Shown: positions 44,680 to 53,714, numbered from the stretch's first letter. The stretch is DNA of 64,000 nt from Roseibium sediminis (GCF_008711325.1 NZ_VXDB01000001.1:1-64000), one strand, 5' to 3'. Made by a program: numbers and translations. The notes: generated by a model from the sequence alone, not told the origin.

Positions 44680-45528
44680 ATGATCCCCCTTCTGGACACC
44701 CATCAGCACCTGATTTACCGGAACAAGGTCGGATATGACTGGACCGGTGGCATCCCCGCTCTTGCGCAAGGCGACTTTACGCTGACCGACTATGCTGTCC
44801 TCACAAGGGACAGCGGGATCAGCGGATCCCTCTTCATGGAGACCGGGGTGAACGATGCCGATTATCAGGCGGAAGGCCGCTTTACAGCGGAACTTGCCGA
44901 GGATAAGGCATCCGGATTGAGGGGGATCATTGCGTCGATCCGTCCGGAAGAGGATGAGGGCTTTGACGCCTGGCTGGAAGAAAGCGTCGCCCTTGGCGTC
45001 GTTGGGTACCGGCGTATCCTGCATGTGGTCGACGACGAATTGTCGACCACGGCAACCTTTCGTCGCAATGTTTCAAAGATAGGCAAAACGGCACGCACAT
45101 TCGACATGTGCTATCTCTCCCGCCAGCTTCCGCTCGCTGCCGAACTGGCCAAAGCCTGCCCCGACACGACCTTCATTCTCGATCACTGCGGCGTGCCCGA
45201 CATTGCCGGGAACGGGCTCGATCCATGGCGGGCCAACATGACTGCGCTGGCCAGTTTGCCGAATGTAAACTGCAAGCTGTCCGGCATTCTTGCCTATTGC
45301 GCTCCGGGAACAGCGAGCCTTGAGACCATCCGCCCCTATCTTGACCATGTGCTGGAATGCTTCACGCCGCAGCGCATCGTCTGGGGAAGCGACTGGCCTG
45401 TCGTCAACCTTGCGAATGGACTGCCGGACTGGATCAACGTCACCAGATCAATCCTCGACGAATTGTCTGAGGATGAAGCACACGCTATCGGGCATCAGAA
45501 CGCGGAACGCATCTACGGTCTCGCCTGA
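44680..45528 (+). CDS. Amidohydrolase-family sugar lactonase (L-fuconolactonase/L-rhamnonolactonase-like)
   Basis: 282 residues, amidohydrolase_2 type TIM barrel. Metal and catalytic signatures are DTHQHL at the N-terminus, LDHCGVPD in the middle and the Asp in WGSDWPV near the end. In 6-deoxy-hexose pathways the family opens the lactone formed by the first dehydrogenase. Last gene of the operon, four bases after the FAH gene. Its stop is only six bases from the convergent dehalogenase gene, leaving no room for a separate terminator. Confidence 0.88.
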   Translation: MIPLLDTHQHLIYRNKVGYDWTGGIPALAQGDFTLTDYAVLTRDSGISGSLFMETGVNDADYQAEGRFTAELAEDKASGLRGIIASIRPEEDEGFDAWLEESVALGVVGYRRILHVVDDELSTTATFRRNVSKIGKTARTFDMCYLSRQLPLAAELAKACPDTTFILDHCGVPDIAGNGLDPWRANMTALASLPNVNCKLSGILAYCAPGTASLETIRPYLDHVLECFTPQRIVWGSDWPVVNLANGLPDWINVTRSILDELSEDEAHAIGHQNAERIYGLA

Positions 45529-45534
45529 TTGTTG

Positions 45535-48500
45535 TTAAAGGTCGATCTCGACGACACCGCCAGCTTGCGCGGCGCGCGATTGACACAGGATGATGCTGTT
45601 CTCCCGCTGCTTTTTCGACAGCACAAAGTCCCTATGTTCGACCTCTCCGGAGACAAGACCGCATTTGCAAACCCCGCATATGCCGTCCGAGCATTTCACA
45701 TCCACATGAATGCCCCGCGCCGACAGTGCATCCGTTGCCGTCTCTTCCGCCCCCACCTCAAGAACCAGATCGGATTTCAGGAGCTTCAATGTGAAGGCGT
45801 GGTTTTCATAGTCCGGCATGTCCGGAACATTGAAATACTCCACATGCCGCTCCTCATCGGAAAACCCGGATTTTTCCGCCGCAGCCATGACCGCGTCCAT
45901 ATAGGGAACCGCCCCGCAGCAATAGACGTGATCACCGGGCTGATAGCCGCCCAGAACCGTCTCAAGGTCGGCCCGTGAGCCCTCGTTGCTGATATGGAGA
46001 TGGACCTTTTCGAACCACGGGAACTTCGCAAGGTCCTCAAGATAGCCCGCGCTAGACCGCGACTTGCAGGAATAGTGCATCTCGAAATCCGCCTCGATTG
46101 CATGCAGCCTGTGCGCCATCGCGATCATAGGGGTGATGCCGATCCCTCCCCCCATCAGGTAGGAGCGCCGTGCCGTTTCCACGAGCGGGAAATGATTGAT
46201 CGGCTTGGAAATGAAGATCCTGCGTCCCTTGCTGAAGATCCGGTGCAAGAGCAAGGAGCCGCCGCGTCCCGCATCTTCCCGGAGGACGCCGATCTGATAC
46301 CTGGTCCGGTCTGCCGGATTGCCGGACAGCGAGTACTGCCGCAGAAACTCCGGAGCCACCACAATGTCGATATGGGCGCCAGCCGTCCATTCCGGCAGCA
46401 AGCTGCCATCAACAGCAGCAAACTCGTACTTGGTGACGCCGTCGGTCATCTGTTCGACTTCAACGATTTCGACCTGAATGACAGGCGCGTCTCCACTGAT
46501 CTTGTAGCTGTGGACGAGATCGTCTGTCTCACCTCTCGAGAGCTTGGCCTTGTACTGCTCCGCCGTGATCATCGCCTGATAGGCCTCGATGCCCTTCTCC
46601 CGATCCATCGGGAAAGGGAACGGCCAGGGATGCGGAGCCAGATTGGCCGGATACACAGCCAACGTCTGGTCTTCGTATTTCAGATCGAGGTCTTTCTGCA
46701 AAGCACGCTGGTTGACCGGGTGCTCGGTCGGTCGATAGGCCCCGTCCTCCGCAAGCTCCAGATCCCACCACCACTTCTTGACGACATTCTGTTCGCCATT
46801 ACCGACAAGATCATCGAGCTTGGCCAGCAACGGAGCCGCCTTTGGAATGTTCATGGCAGCCCAGCGGAACGGCGCTTCGGCGAAAACCCCTTCCAGATTC
46901 CACGGGCAGGTCTTCATGCAACGGCCACACATCGCCCCGCCTTCATTGGTGATCCGGTAGGTCGTGCATTTCTGGCTGTCCGATTTCCAGATCTCATAGC
47001 CGTTGAACATCAGTTTCGGGCCAGCCGTGATCGCTCCCGACGGGCACTCGCGTGCGCATTTGTTGCAAGCCTCGCAAAAGCTTTGCAAGCCGAAGGAAAT
47101 CGGCTTGTCATGAGCGACCGGCATGGTTGTCGTCACTACGCCGGATTTCAGCCGTGGCCCAAGGAACGGATTGAGGATCACCTCTCCGATCCGGCTGACC
47201 TCGCCTAGCCCTGAAAGAAGGAGGAGCGGCGGCTGTAACACCTCGCCATCAATCACCGTGTGGGCCTTGGCTTCATAGCCGAGATTGCGGATCTGCTGGG
47301 CGACGATGCTGCCCAGAATGGAAAACCGCAGATAGGCACGCATGGATTGGGAGACGGCAATCCAGTCGTCACCCGAAGCCCCCTCCATGGTCTCGTAGCC
47401 CTGATCGATGACCATGGAAATCGCCTGATCATGCGGCGGATCGATGGGATTTCCCGCCGCATCGTGGGAATACCACGCCCAATCCGGACATCTGGAGATG
47501 CCAACAGCATCGACGCCCAGAAAATAGGACATCGCCTTGAGATTTTGTGCATTTTCCTGCGGATCGGATGTCCCCTGACGCGAAGCGGCGGGCTCTCCGT
47601 CCTGAAGCAGGACGAACGCACCAAGAGCACGACGCTGCGCCATGGACGGCGCAGACTTGCGAACATATTTTCCGCCGGTCGAGGCCTGCTGCACCTTCTT
47701 GCCCAAGTCGCCGAACAGGGAGCGGGCAAACATGTCTGTACGCTTTGGAACCCGTGGTACCCGCGCCTCGTCGATATAGGTCGTCGGCGTATCGACCCGT
47801 TTCAGGGTCTCAAACGGATGGGCCCCATCCACGAAACGGCGTTTTTCATACGGATCGAGGTTCCCCGCATTCTTGGCTGTGCGGTAGCCGAACGTCCAGG
47901 CAAGGCCATGGGTCTTGGAACGGTGCTGTTCAGCCAAGGGCATGAGCGGCAAGTCATGCGCAAAGGGAAGCGTGGTGGTGACAGCGGCAATTGCAAACTG
48001 CTCCCCCAGATAAGGATTGTGAAGCCTGCCGTCTTCCACACTTGCAAGACCCGATGCCACCGCAAGCTGGTTCAAATCAACATCGGACGTCGAATGCCCA
48101 TGAGCACAGGCTTCATGCCCCAGCAGGCGAATATATTGCGCAAGCACCACGGCAACTTCCATGGCGCGCAGTGCAGACCGATGGCGTTCAGCCCCTCTCA
48201 GCCAATCATATCCCGGTTCATCCTCCCGCACAGGCCGGGGTGTTTGAACCAGAAAGACAAGCGCATGCTTGTGGTGGGCAACGGATTTCGGCGGGGCATT
48301 CACGGCGTCTCGCAGATCAGCCATGATCATGTCGATGCCCGAAGCAAGGGATTTGCATTGCCCTGTTCGCAGCTTTTCCGCCAGACGGTCCATGTCCGGA
48401 TTTCTCAGCGGCATATCGAGGAAGGAAACCGGCTGAAGCCCGCAAGTTGCGGCCATCGAGACATCGGAGAAATAGGCAAAGGCCTTGAGATGGTTCTTGC

Positions 48501-48771
48501 GCTCGACCAGACTGTCCGGAATTTCAGCGCGTGCAGCGTTGACCAGGCCATCACGAACCGCGTCCAACATCGCCTGCGCTTCGGTCATCGCGTTGATGAT
48601 GTTCTGCGGGCTGTCGGGCCGAGAAAAAACCATGTGGTCCATGTCCGGGACACCGGTTGGCAGCACCGCGCGATCCCGCCGTGCCAGACGTTCCAGCGGA
48701 AACGGTCCCAAATGGACGGGTCTCGTCTTGTCCGAGAAAAATCTCAAAATGTCTCTCCCGTGGCAGCTCAT
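45535..48771 (-). CDS. Self-sufficient cobalamin reductive dehalogenase fused to FAD/2Fe-2S reductase (BhbA/NpRdhA-like)
   Basis: 1078 residues without a Tat signal, so cytosolic and catabolic. Residues about 1-330 are a degenerate copy of the cobalamin module. Compare LLGHEACAH...NPYLG...VTTTLPFAHD with LGYEAKAH...NPFLG...VTTTMPVAHD in the active module at about 400-570. Two 4Fe-4S clusters follow (CEACNKCARECP and CGRCMKTCPW, about 575-650). From about 775 there is an FAD domain (RQYSLSGN) and an NAD domain (GGGIGITPM), then a C-terminal plant-type 2Fe-2S ferredoxin (CSDGICGVCKCG). Known relatives remove bromine or chlorine ortho to a phenol. The adjacent MarR and TRAP genes support uptake and dehalogenation of halo-hydroxybenzoates; the substrate is inferred. 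Confidence 0.9.
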   Translation of the reverse strand: MSCHGRDILRFFSDKTRPVHLGPFPLERLARRDRAVLPTGVPDMDHMVFSRPDSPQNIINAMTEAQAMLDAVRDGLVNAARAEIPDSLVERKNHLKAFAYFSDVSMAATCGLQPVSFLDMPLRNPDMDRLAEKLRTGQCKSLASGIDMIMADLRDAVNAPPKSVAHHKHALVFLVQTPRPVREDEPGYDWLRGAERHRSALRAMEVAVVLAQYIRLLGHEACAHGHSTSDVDLNQLAVASGLASVEDGRLHNPYLGEQFAIAAVTTTLPFAHDLPLMPLAEQHRSKTHGLAWTFGYRTAKNAGNLDPYEKRRFVDGAHPFETLKRVDTPTTYIDEARVPRVPKRTDMFARSLFGDLGKKVQQASTGGKYVRKSAPSMAQRRALGAFVLLQDGEPAASRQGTSDPQENAQNLKAMSYFLGVDAVGISRCPDWAWYSHDAAGNPIDPPHDQAISMVIDQGYETMEGASGDDWIAVSQSMRAYLRFSILGSIVAQQIRNLGYEAKAHTVIDGEVLQPPLLLLSGLGEVSRIGEVILNPFLGPRLKSGVVTTTMPVAHDKPISFGLQSFCEACNKCARECPSGAITAGPKLMFNGYEIWKSDSQKCTTYRITNEGGAMCGRCMKTCPWNLEGVFAEAPFRWAAMNIPKAAPLLAKLDDLVGNGEQNVVKKWWWDLELAEDGAYRPTEHPVNQRALQKDLDLKYEDQTLAVYPANLAPHPWPFPFPMDREKGIEAYQAMITAEQYKAKLSRGETDDLVHSYKISGDAPVIQVEIVEVEQMTDGVTKYEFAAVDGSLLPEWTAGAHIDIVVAPEFLRQYSLSGNPADRTRYQIGVLREDAGRGGSLLLHRIFSKGRRIFISKPINHFPLVETARRSYLMGGGIGITPMIAMAHRLHAIEADFEMHYSCKSRSSAGYLEDLAKFPWFEKVHLHISNEGSRADLETVLGGYQPGDHVYCCGAVPYMDAVMAAAEKSGFSDEERHVEYFNVPDMPDYENHAFTLKLLKSDLVLEVGAEETATDALSARGIHVDVKCSDGICGVCKCGLVSGEVEHRDFVLSKKQRENSIILCQSRAAQAGGVVEIDL

Positions 48772-48835
48772 TCAGGCGGCCACCCTCTTGCAAAAACCCT
48801 TGCGCTCCACCCTCCGTTCCAGTGGAGCCTATCGA

Positions 48836-49285
48836 TCAAAGTCTGGTCAGTTGAACGTCTTCGCCTTCGGTCAATTTGTCGATTGCAGTCATGACAAGGT
48901 CGTACACATCCTTATCCAGTTTGCCGGCAAAGTGATGGTTCATTTCCCGCACAAGGACATGGCAAGCTTTCAGTTTGGCCTGCCCCAACTCGGTCAGGGC
49001 AACTTCGGTAAACCGCTTGTCATCGCTGATACCGTTTCGCTCCAGAAGCCCTTGTTCTTCCATCGTTTTCAACAAACGGGAGACTGCAGGACGGGCGATG
49101 CAGATATAGTCAGCCAGCAGGGACGGCGTCGTAACCCCTTCAAGCCCGACGCCTCTGAGCACACACCATTGCAGCCGTGTGATTCCATGGTCTGACAACT
49201 GCTTCTCCAGTCGGCTTTCCATGATCCGGGCAAGGCGCGTCACCTTGAAACCGATCCTGTTGTGCAGCGTGAATTCCTTGGCCAT
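48836..49285 (-). CDS. MarR-family transcriptional regulator
   Basis: 149 residues, helical dimerisation ends and a winged HTH at about 50-110 (LLADYICIARPAVSRLLKTMEEQGLLER, DDKRFTEVALTELG). It lies 64 bp upstream of, and co-directional with, the dehalogenase gene and is divergent from the TRAP operon. A perfect inverted repeat (49351-49369) lies between it and the TRAP genes. This suggests repression released by an aromatic ligand, as in related MarR systems. Start ATG 49285 chosen; TTG at 49321 would add 12 residues. Confidence 0.9.
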   Translation of the reverse strand: MAKEFTLHNRIGFKVTRLARIMESRLEKQLSDHGITRLQWCVLRGVGLEGVTTPSLLADYICIARPAVSRLLKTMEEQGLLERNGISDDKRFTEVALTELGQAKLKACHVLVREMNHHFAGKLDKDVYDLVMTAIDKLTEGEDVQLTRL

Positions 49286-49350
49286 ATCACAACCCAGATG
49301 AATGATCTTGACTAACTTCAACTCATGACATCTTATTCGATTAACAATGA

Positions 49351-49369
49351 TAATTAATGAAGTTAATTA
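49351..49369. promoter_or_regulatory. Candidate MarR operator: TAATTAA-TGAAG-TTAATTA
   Basis: A perfect inverted repeat with seven-base arms and a five-base spacer, in the 113-bp region between the divergent MarR gene and the TRAP operon. It sits 30 bp upstream of the binding-protein start, where bound repressor would block transcription. Confidence 0.55.
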
Positions 49370-49398
49370 CCAAAGTAAACTATCTTGGGGGAGAACAG

Positions 49399-50415
49399 AT
49401 GAAAACCGGATCACACGGTATCAAGGCCGGGATAACCGCAGCGCTGGCAACGGCTGCCCTGTGCATGGGTTTGAACGCAGCTGTCGCAGACGAGTTGAAA
49501 GTGGCGCATTTCATGCCGTCCATGCATCCCATGGACAAGGGCGTGATGACCCCGCTCGCAGAGGAAATCAGCGCAGCGACCAATGGCCAGCTGACCATGC
49601 GCATTTATCCGTCAGGTGAATTGGGCAAGGGCCCTGTGCAGCAATACAAGCGCGTTGTGACAGGCGTTGCCGACATCGTGTTCGGCATTCCCGAATATAC
49701 CCCGCAACAATTCGCCAAGACCGGCCTCGTCCACATTCCGGGACTTTTCGAGGATGGCACCCAGGCAACCAACGCCTTGTGGAACAATATCGAGCTGTTT
49801 GAAGATGAATACGCACAGACCAAGTTGCTTGGCCTTTGGGCAAACAACCCGTCCGTTCTTATCTCCCGCGAAAAGCCGGTTCGTTCGCTTGCAGATCTAC
49901 AAGGCATGAAGATCCGCACCCCCAATCCGGTTATGGCGCAACTGGTTGAAGCATGGGGCGCAATCCCTGTCTCCATGCCGACAACGGACACATATAACGC
50001 CATGAACACTGGTGTGATCGATGCCGTCATGATCGGCCCATCCGGCATTCGCTCCTACAAGCTTCACGAGACCGCGAAATACGTCACCACAAACATTCCC
50101 TCCGCCCTCGACAGCTTTTACCTGCTGATGAACAAGCAGAGCTGGGACGCGCTGAGCGACGAGCACAAGGCAAAACTGGATGAGCTGACGGGCCGCGCAA
50201 TAAGCCTGCGAGGCGCGAAGGCATTTGCCGAAGCCGGACAGGCAGGCCTCAAGCTCGCGGAGGAAGCAGGCGTTGAACTGATTCAGATCGACACAGCTGC
50301 CGAAGCCGAGTTTCGCAAGAAGATGGAACCGGCCATTGCCAAGATCCTGAACCAGAAAAGCGAAGAAACCGGCAAAAATGCCGAAGCCATCGCAGCTGCC
50401 CTGAGTGCCCGTTAA
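49399..50415 (+). CDS. TRAP transporter substrate-binding protein (DctP family)
   Basis: 338 residues with a signal peptide (cleavage near VADE, about residue 30). Conserved features include KVAHFMPSMHPM, the GADIVFGIP-like ADIVFGIPEYTP, and the Arg-containing GMKIRTPNPVMAQLVEAWGA that binds the substrate carboxylate. GGGGGAG precedes ATG 49399. In the Comamonas bhb system a TRAP binding protein takes up the halogenated hydroxybenzoate, which makes an aromatic acid the likely ligand here. That is inference from neighbours. Confidence 0.92.
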   Translation: MKTGSHGIKAGITAALATAALCMGLNAAVADELKVAHFMPSMHPMDKGVMTPLAEEISAATNGQLTMRIYPSGELGKGPVQQYKRVVTGVADIVFGIPEYTPQQFAKTGLVHIPGLFEDGTQATNALWNNIELFEDEYAQTKLLGLWANNPSVLISREKPVRSLADLQGMKIRTPNPVMAQLVEAWGAIPVSMPTTDTYNAMNTGVIDAVMIGPSGIRSYKLHETAKYVTTNIPSALDSFYLLMNKQSWDALSDEHKAKLDELTGRAISLRGAKAFAEAGQAGLKLAEEAGVELIQIDTAAEAEFRKKMEPAIAKILNQKSEETGKNAEAIAAALSAR

Positions 50416-50420
50416 GCATC

Positions 50421-50915
50421 ATGGCATTTGAAAAACTTGGAAACTCCACCTCGCGGGAAGCGGGGTGGAGACACTGGCTTGAGGTGCCGCTGGTAATACT
50501 CGGCGCGCTTGCAACGTTTGCCCTCATGGGCCTGTCCGTTTCGGACGCCCTGCTCCGCTCCTTCCTGAATGCTCCAATCTTTGGCGCAAATGACTACGCG
50601 CAGATCATGCTTTCCTTCATCGTGGCCATCAGTTTTCCACTTTGCGCCCTGTCCGGGCGGCTGATTGCCATCGACACATTGGTGAGAAAGCTTCCTCGCC
50701 AGCTACAGTCGCTGACCGACTGGGTCATGACGATCATCGGAATTTGCATTCTCGGCTATGTCTCCTGGCGCGCATTCATCAATGCTCGGGAAGCGGCCCT
50801 CTTTGGAGAAACCACCCTCCTCCTCCAATTGCCCTTTGGCCCGTCCTACTACGCCGTTTCCATCGGCTGCGGCCTGTCGGCCCTTGTCCTCCTTGCAGAA
50901 AGATTTGGCCGATGA
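50421..50915 (+). CDS. TRAP transporter small membrane subunit (DctQ family)
   Basis: 164 residues with four membrane segments at about 20-42, 55-75, 92-112 and 132-155. Family signature ANDYAQIMLSFIVAISFPLC is visible. It lies five bases after the binding-protein stop and overlaps the large subunit by ATGA. Confidence 0.9.
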   Translation: MAFEKLGNSTSREAGWRHWLEVPLVILGALATFALMGLSVSDALLRSFLNAPIFGANDYAQIMLSFIVAISFPLCALSGRLIAIDTLVRKLPRQLQSLTDWVMTIIGICILGYVSWRAFINAREAALFGETTLLLQLPFGPSYYAVSIGCGLSALVLLAERFGR

Positions 50916-52216
50916 GCCCGGAAACATATGGGGTTTTGGGCTTTCTCGCCCTCTTCGCTCTTCTCGGGCTTGGCGCGCCAGTCGCCATCGCTCTTCTGGT
51001 CGTCGGCTTTGCAGGGACTGTCGCCCTTTCAGGGTTTCAAGCCGCTGCCTTCACCCTGAGTGGTCAGATCTTCGCGACCGTCACGGTCTATGAACTCACC
51101 ATCATCCCGCTCTTCATCCTGATGGGCAATCTCGCCTCGGCGGCAGGTCTGAGCCGCGACCTTTTCGAAGCTGCGCACAAGATCATCGGCCACCTGAAAG
51201 GCGGCCTCGCAGCTGCGACCATCATGGGTTGCGCCGGATTTGCCGCCCTTTCCGGATCGTCGATTGCCTCGGCAATCACGATGGGCAAGGTCGCCTATCC
51301 GGAAATGCAGCGCTTCAACTACGGCGACAAACTAGCCACCGGTTCCATCGCCGCAGGTGGGACGCTTGGCATCCTGATCCCGCCATCAACGGGCTTCGTC
51401 ATCTATGCCGTGCTGACCGAGGAATCCATCGGACGGTTGTTCATGGCCGGCGTCCTGCCGGGCATTCTGCTCACCACGCTGTTTCTCGTAGCAATCGCCG
51501 TCGTCACCTTCTTCTGGCCGGAAGAAGGCCCACGCGGACCCGTCTTCTCCACACGCGAAAAGCTCGCCAGCCTCTTTCGGGCAACCGGCATCGGCAGCAT
51601 TATCTTCATCACCATCGGCGGGATCTACACCGGCTTTTTCACACCGGTGGAGGCGGCGGGTGTCGGCGCGTTTTTCGCATTGGTCATGCTCGTCCTGCGG
51701 CGCAAATGCACACTGCAGACGCTTTATTCCGTAAGTTCGGAGACTCTGAAAACCACAGGCATGGCGTTCTTCATTCTGGTCGGAGCCAATGTGTTCGCGC
51801 CCTTCGTGGCCCTGTCGCATCTTCCGGCAACCATCGCCTCCTCCATGACCGGCCTGGAGCTCGGCGTTTATGGAACCCTGGCACTGATCCTGCTGGGCTA
51901 TGTGATCCTCGGCATGTTCATCGAAGGGCTGTCACTTCTGGTTATTACCTTGCCCATCGTCTTCCCATTGGTCATGAGCCTTGGCTTCGACCCTATCTGG
52001 CTTGGCGTCGTCATGGTCCTTGTTCTGGAGATGGGACTGATTTCACCTCCGGTCGGCGTGAATGTCTTCATCGTCAAGAGCGTGGTTCCCAACGTGAGGA
52101 TCGAGACGATTTTCGCAGGTATCATGCCGTTTTGGGTTGCCATGATTGCAACGCTTGCGCTGATCGTCGCGTTTCCGCAGATCGCCCTCTTGCTTCCGAA
52201 CGCCATGTACAATTGA
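50912..52216 (+). CDS. TRAP transporter large membrane subunit (DctM family)
   Basis: 434 residues, about twelve membrane segments. Family motifs IIPLFILMGNLA, GCAGFAALSGSSIASA, GGTLGILIPPST and EMGLISPPVGVNVF are intact. Start ATG 50912 overlaps the stop of the small subunit. It completes a proton/sodium-driven importer with the two preceding genes. Confidence 0.93.
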   Translation: MSPETYGVLGFLALFALLGLGAPVAIALLVVGFAGTVALSGFQAAAFTLSGQIFATVTVYELTIIPLFILMGNLASAAGLSRDLFEAAHKIIGHLKGGLAAATIMGCAGFAALSGSSIASAITMGKVAYPEMQRFNYGDKLATGSIAAGGTLGILIPPSTGFVIYAVLTEESIGRLFMAGVLPGILLTTLFLVAIAVVTFFWPEEGPRGPVFSTREKLASLFRATGIGSIIFITIGGIYTGFFTPVEAAGVGAFFALVMLVLRRKCTLQTLYSVSSETLKTTGMAFFILVGANVFAPFVALSHLPATIASSMTGLELGVYGTLALILLGYVILGMFIEGLSLLVITLPIVFPLVMSLGFDPIWLGVVMVLVLEMGLISPPVGVNVFIVKSVVPNVRIETIFAGIMPFWVAMIATLALIVAFPQIALLLPNAMYN

Positions 52217-52218
52217 GC

Positions 52219-52249
52219 AAGCCGCAGCGTCATCAATGCGATGCGGTTT
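52219..52249 (+). terminator. Possible terminator after TRAP operon
   Basis: Arms AAGCCGCA (52219-52226) and TGCGGTTT (52242-52249) pair over eight bases with one G-U and a 15-base loop, three bases after the stop. Only a few T residues follow, so the call is weak. Confidence 0.35.
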
Positions 52250-52300
52250 CTCCAAAGCAACCGCATTTCCGACCCTCAATTACCGATTGCACAACAACGT

Positions 52301-52352
52301 TTGACAGAGACCAGTACAACGTTGTATCAAAATTTTAGTACATCGTTGTACT
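52301..52352 (+). promoter_or_regulatory. Promoter overlapped by twin LacI-type operators
   Basis: TTGACA (52301-52306), 17 bp, TATCAA (52324-52329). A palindrome TACAACGTTGTA (52315-52326) fills the spacer and -10. A second site AGTACATCGTTGTACT (52337-52352) covers the expected transcript start. Their centres are 24 bp apart. Both match a common LacI-type consensus around a central CG. The LacI gene at 59835-60863 is the obvious regulator. Confidence 0.75.
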
Positions 52353-52379
52353 AGTAGCAAAATCCTTGGGAGGATCAGC

Positions 52380-53699
52380 ATGCGCAATCTTCTTTTGTCC
52401 GTTCTCACCGCCAGTGTTGCGTCCGGGGCACTCATCACTGCGGCAGCGGCAGACATCACCATTACCTATCCGGCCGGTTGGGAAGGCCTGATGGAACCGG
52501 CATTCGCGGATTTCGAAAAGAAAACCGGCGAAAAGGTTGTTTCCACCGTAGTCCCCAAGGAAATCGACCAGCGCATCACGGTCGATTTTGCCGGAGGAGC
52601 CGCCTCGGACGTGGTTGTCTATGACAGCTACCGCACAGCCGAGTATGCAGAGAGCGGATACCTTGCGGACCTGAGCGCCTATACCAGCAACTGGGGCGCG
52701 TGGGACAACTACTTCGGGTCGCTGAAGGAGATTTCCACCATTTCCGGTTCGGTTCGCGGCATCCCGGTTTACACCGACGTGCGCATGCTCTGGTACAATC
52801 GCGCCATCTTCGAAAAGGCCGGTATCGAACAGCCGTGGCAGCCGAAGACATGGACAGACATTCTGGACGCAGCCGAAAAGGTGAAGGCCACCAACCCGGA
52901 CGTCGACTACCCGATCTATTTCCCGGTCGGAACCAAGCTGGCCGAAGCCACCACCATGCAGGGCTTCTACATGGCCCTTCTGGGCGCTGACGGCTCCGAA
53001 GGCGGTGCCAACCGCCTGCGCGACTGGAACGAAGGCAAGTGGATCGGCGACAGCCCGGCCATCCGCAAGACCCTGTCGCTCTATCAGGAGATCTTCCTCA
53101 ACAAGGAACTCTCCGGCCGCGAGCTCTACTACACTCCGGATGTCTGGGGCGACATGCGTCGCGCATTTGCCAATGGCGAGATCGCCATCATGGCCAACGG
53201 GTCGTGGGAATACAATTCGATCTGGCGCGCAGCCGGGATCGAAAAGACACCGCAAGAGCGTGATGAATTCATGGCGTGGACCCGATTCCCCGGCGATGGT
53301 TCTGCAGATGCTCCCCAATTCAGCAATATCTCCGGTGGCTGGAACGTCGCAATTGCGGAGTCTTCCGATCAGAAAGACCTCGCATGGCAGCTGGTCGAGA
53401 GCATCTTCGATGCCGACCGTTATGCCGAGTGGGTCGCAGGTCAGGGACGCCCGGCCGTTCGCCGCGATGCCCTTGAAGCACCGGCCTACAAGGCCGACAC
53501 CTATCTGACATCCCTGTCTCCGCTGCTTGAAGAAACAACGGGCCGTGACACCTATCCGGGTTACTCTTCCGTCTCCGCCTTCGTCCAGCAGGCGACCACG
53601 GACATTCTGGATGGCAAGACGATCGACGAGACCGTCGCAACGTTCCGCGAGAACCTTGAAGACGAGTTTGGCGAAGATCAGGTCAAGATCATCGAGTAA
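52380..53699 (+). CDS. ABC importer periplasmic oligosaccharide-binding protein (mannoside locus)
   Basis: 439 residues with a signal peptide (cleavage near AAAAD, about residue 24). Family-1 solute-binding protein with ITITYPAGWEGLMEPAFADFEKKTG, GIPVYTDVRMLWYNRAIFEKAG and IAIMANGSWEY. A GGGAGGA site lies just upstream of ATG 52380. It heads an operon with two permeases, an alpha-mannosidase and an ATPase, under twin LacI operators. Its ligand is probably a mannose-containing oligosaccharide. Confidence 0.92.
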   Translation: MRNLLLSVLTASVASGALITAAAADITITYPAGWEGLMEPAFADFEKKTGEKVVSTVVPKEIDQRITVDFAGGAASDVVVYDSYRTAEYAESGYLADLSAYTSNWGAWDNYFGSLKEISTISGSVRGIPVYTDVRMLWYNRAIFEKAGIEQPWQPKTWTDILDAAEKVKATNPDVDYPIYFPVGTKLAEATTMQGFYMALLGADGSEGGANRLRDWNEGKWIGDSPAIRKTLSLYQEIFLNKELSGRELYYTPDVWGDMRRAFANGEIAIMANGSWEYNSIWRAAGIEKTPQERDEFMAWTRFPGDGSADAPQFSNISGGWNVAIAESSDQKDLAWQLVESIFDADRYAEWVAGQGRPAVRRDALEAPAYKADTYLTSLSPLLEETTGRDTYPGYSSVSAFVQQATTDILDGKTIDETVATFRENLEDEFGEDQVKIIE

Positions 53700-53714
53700 A
53701 TCCAAGTCGGAAAA

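Noticed and set aside
47260-48894. A 544-codon plus-strand open frame
   Set aside because: Antisense to the reductive dehalogenase, whose domains and cofactor motifs are clear.
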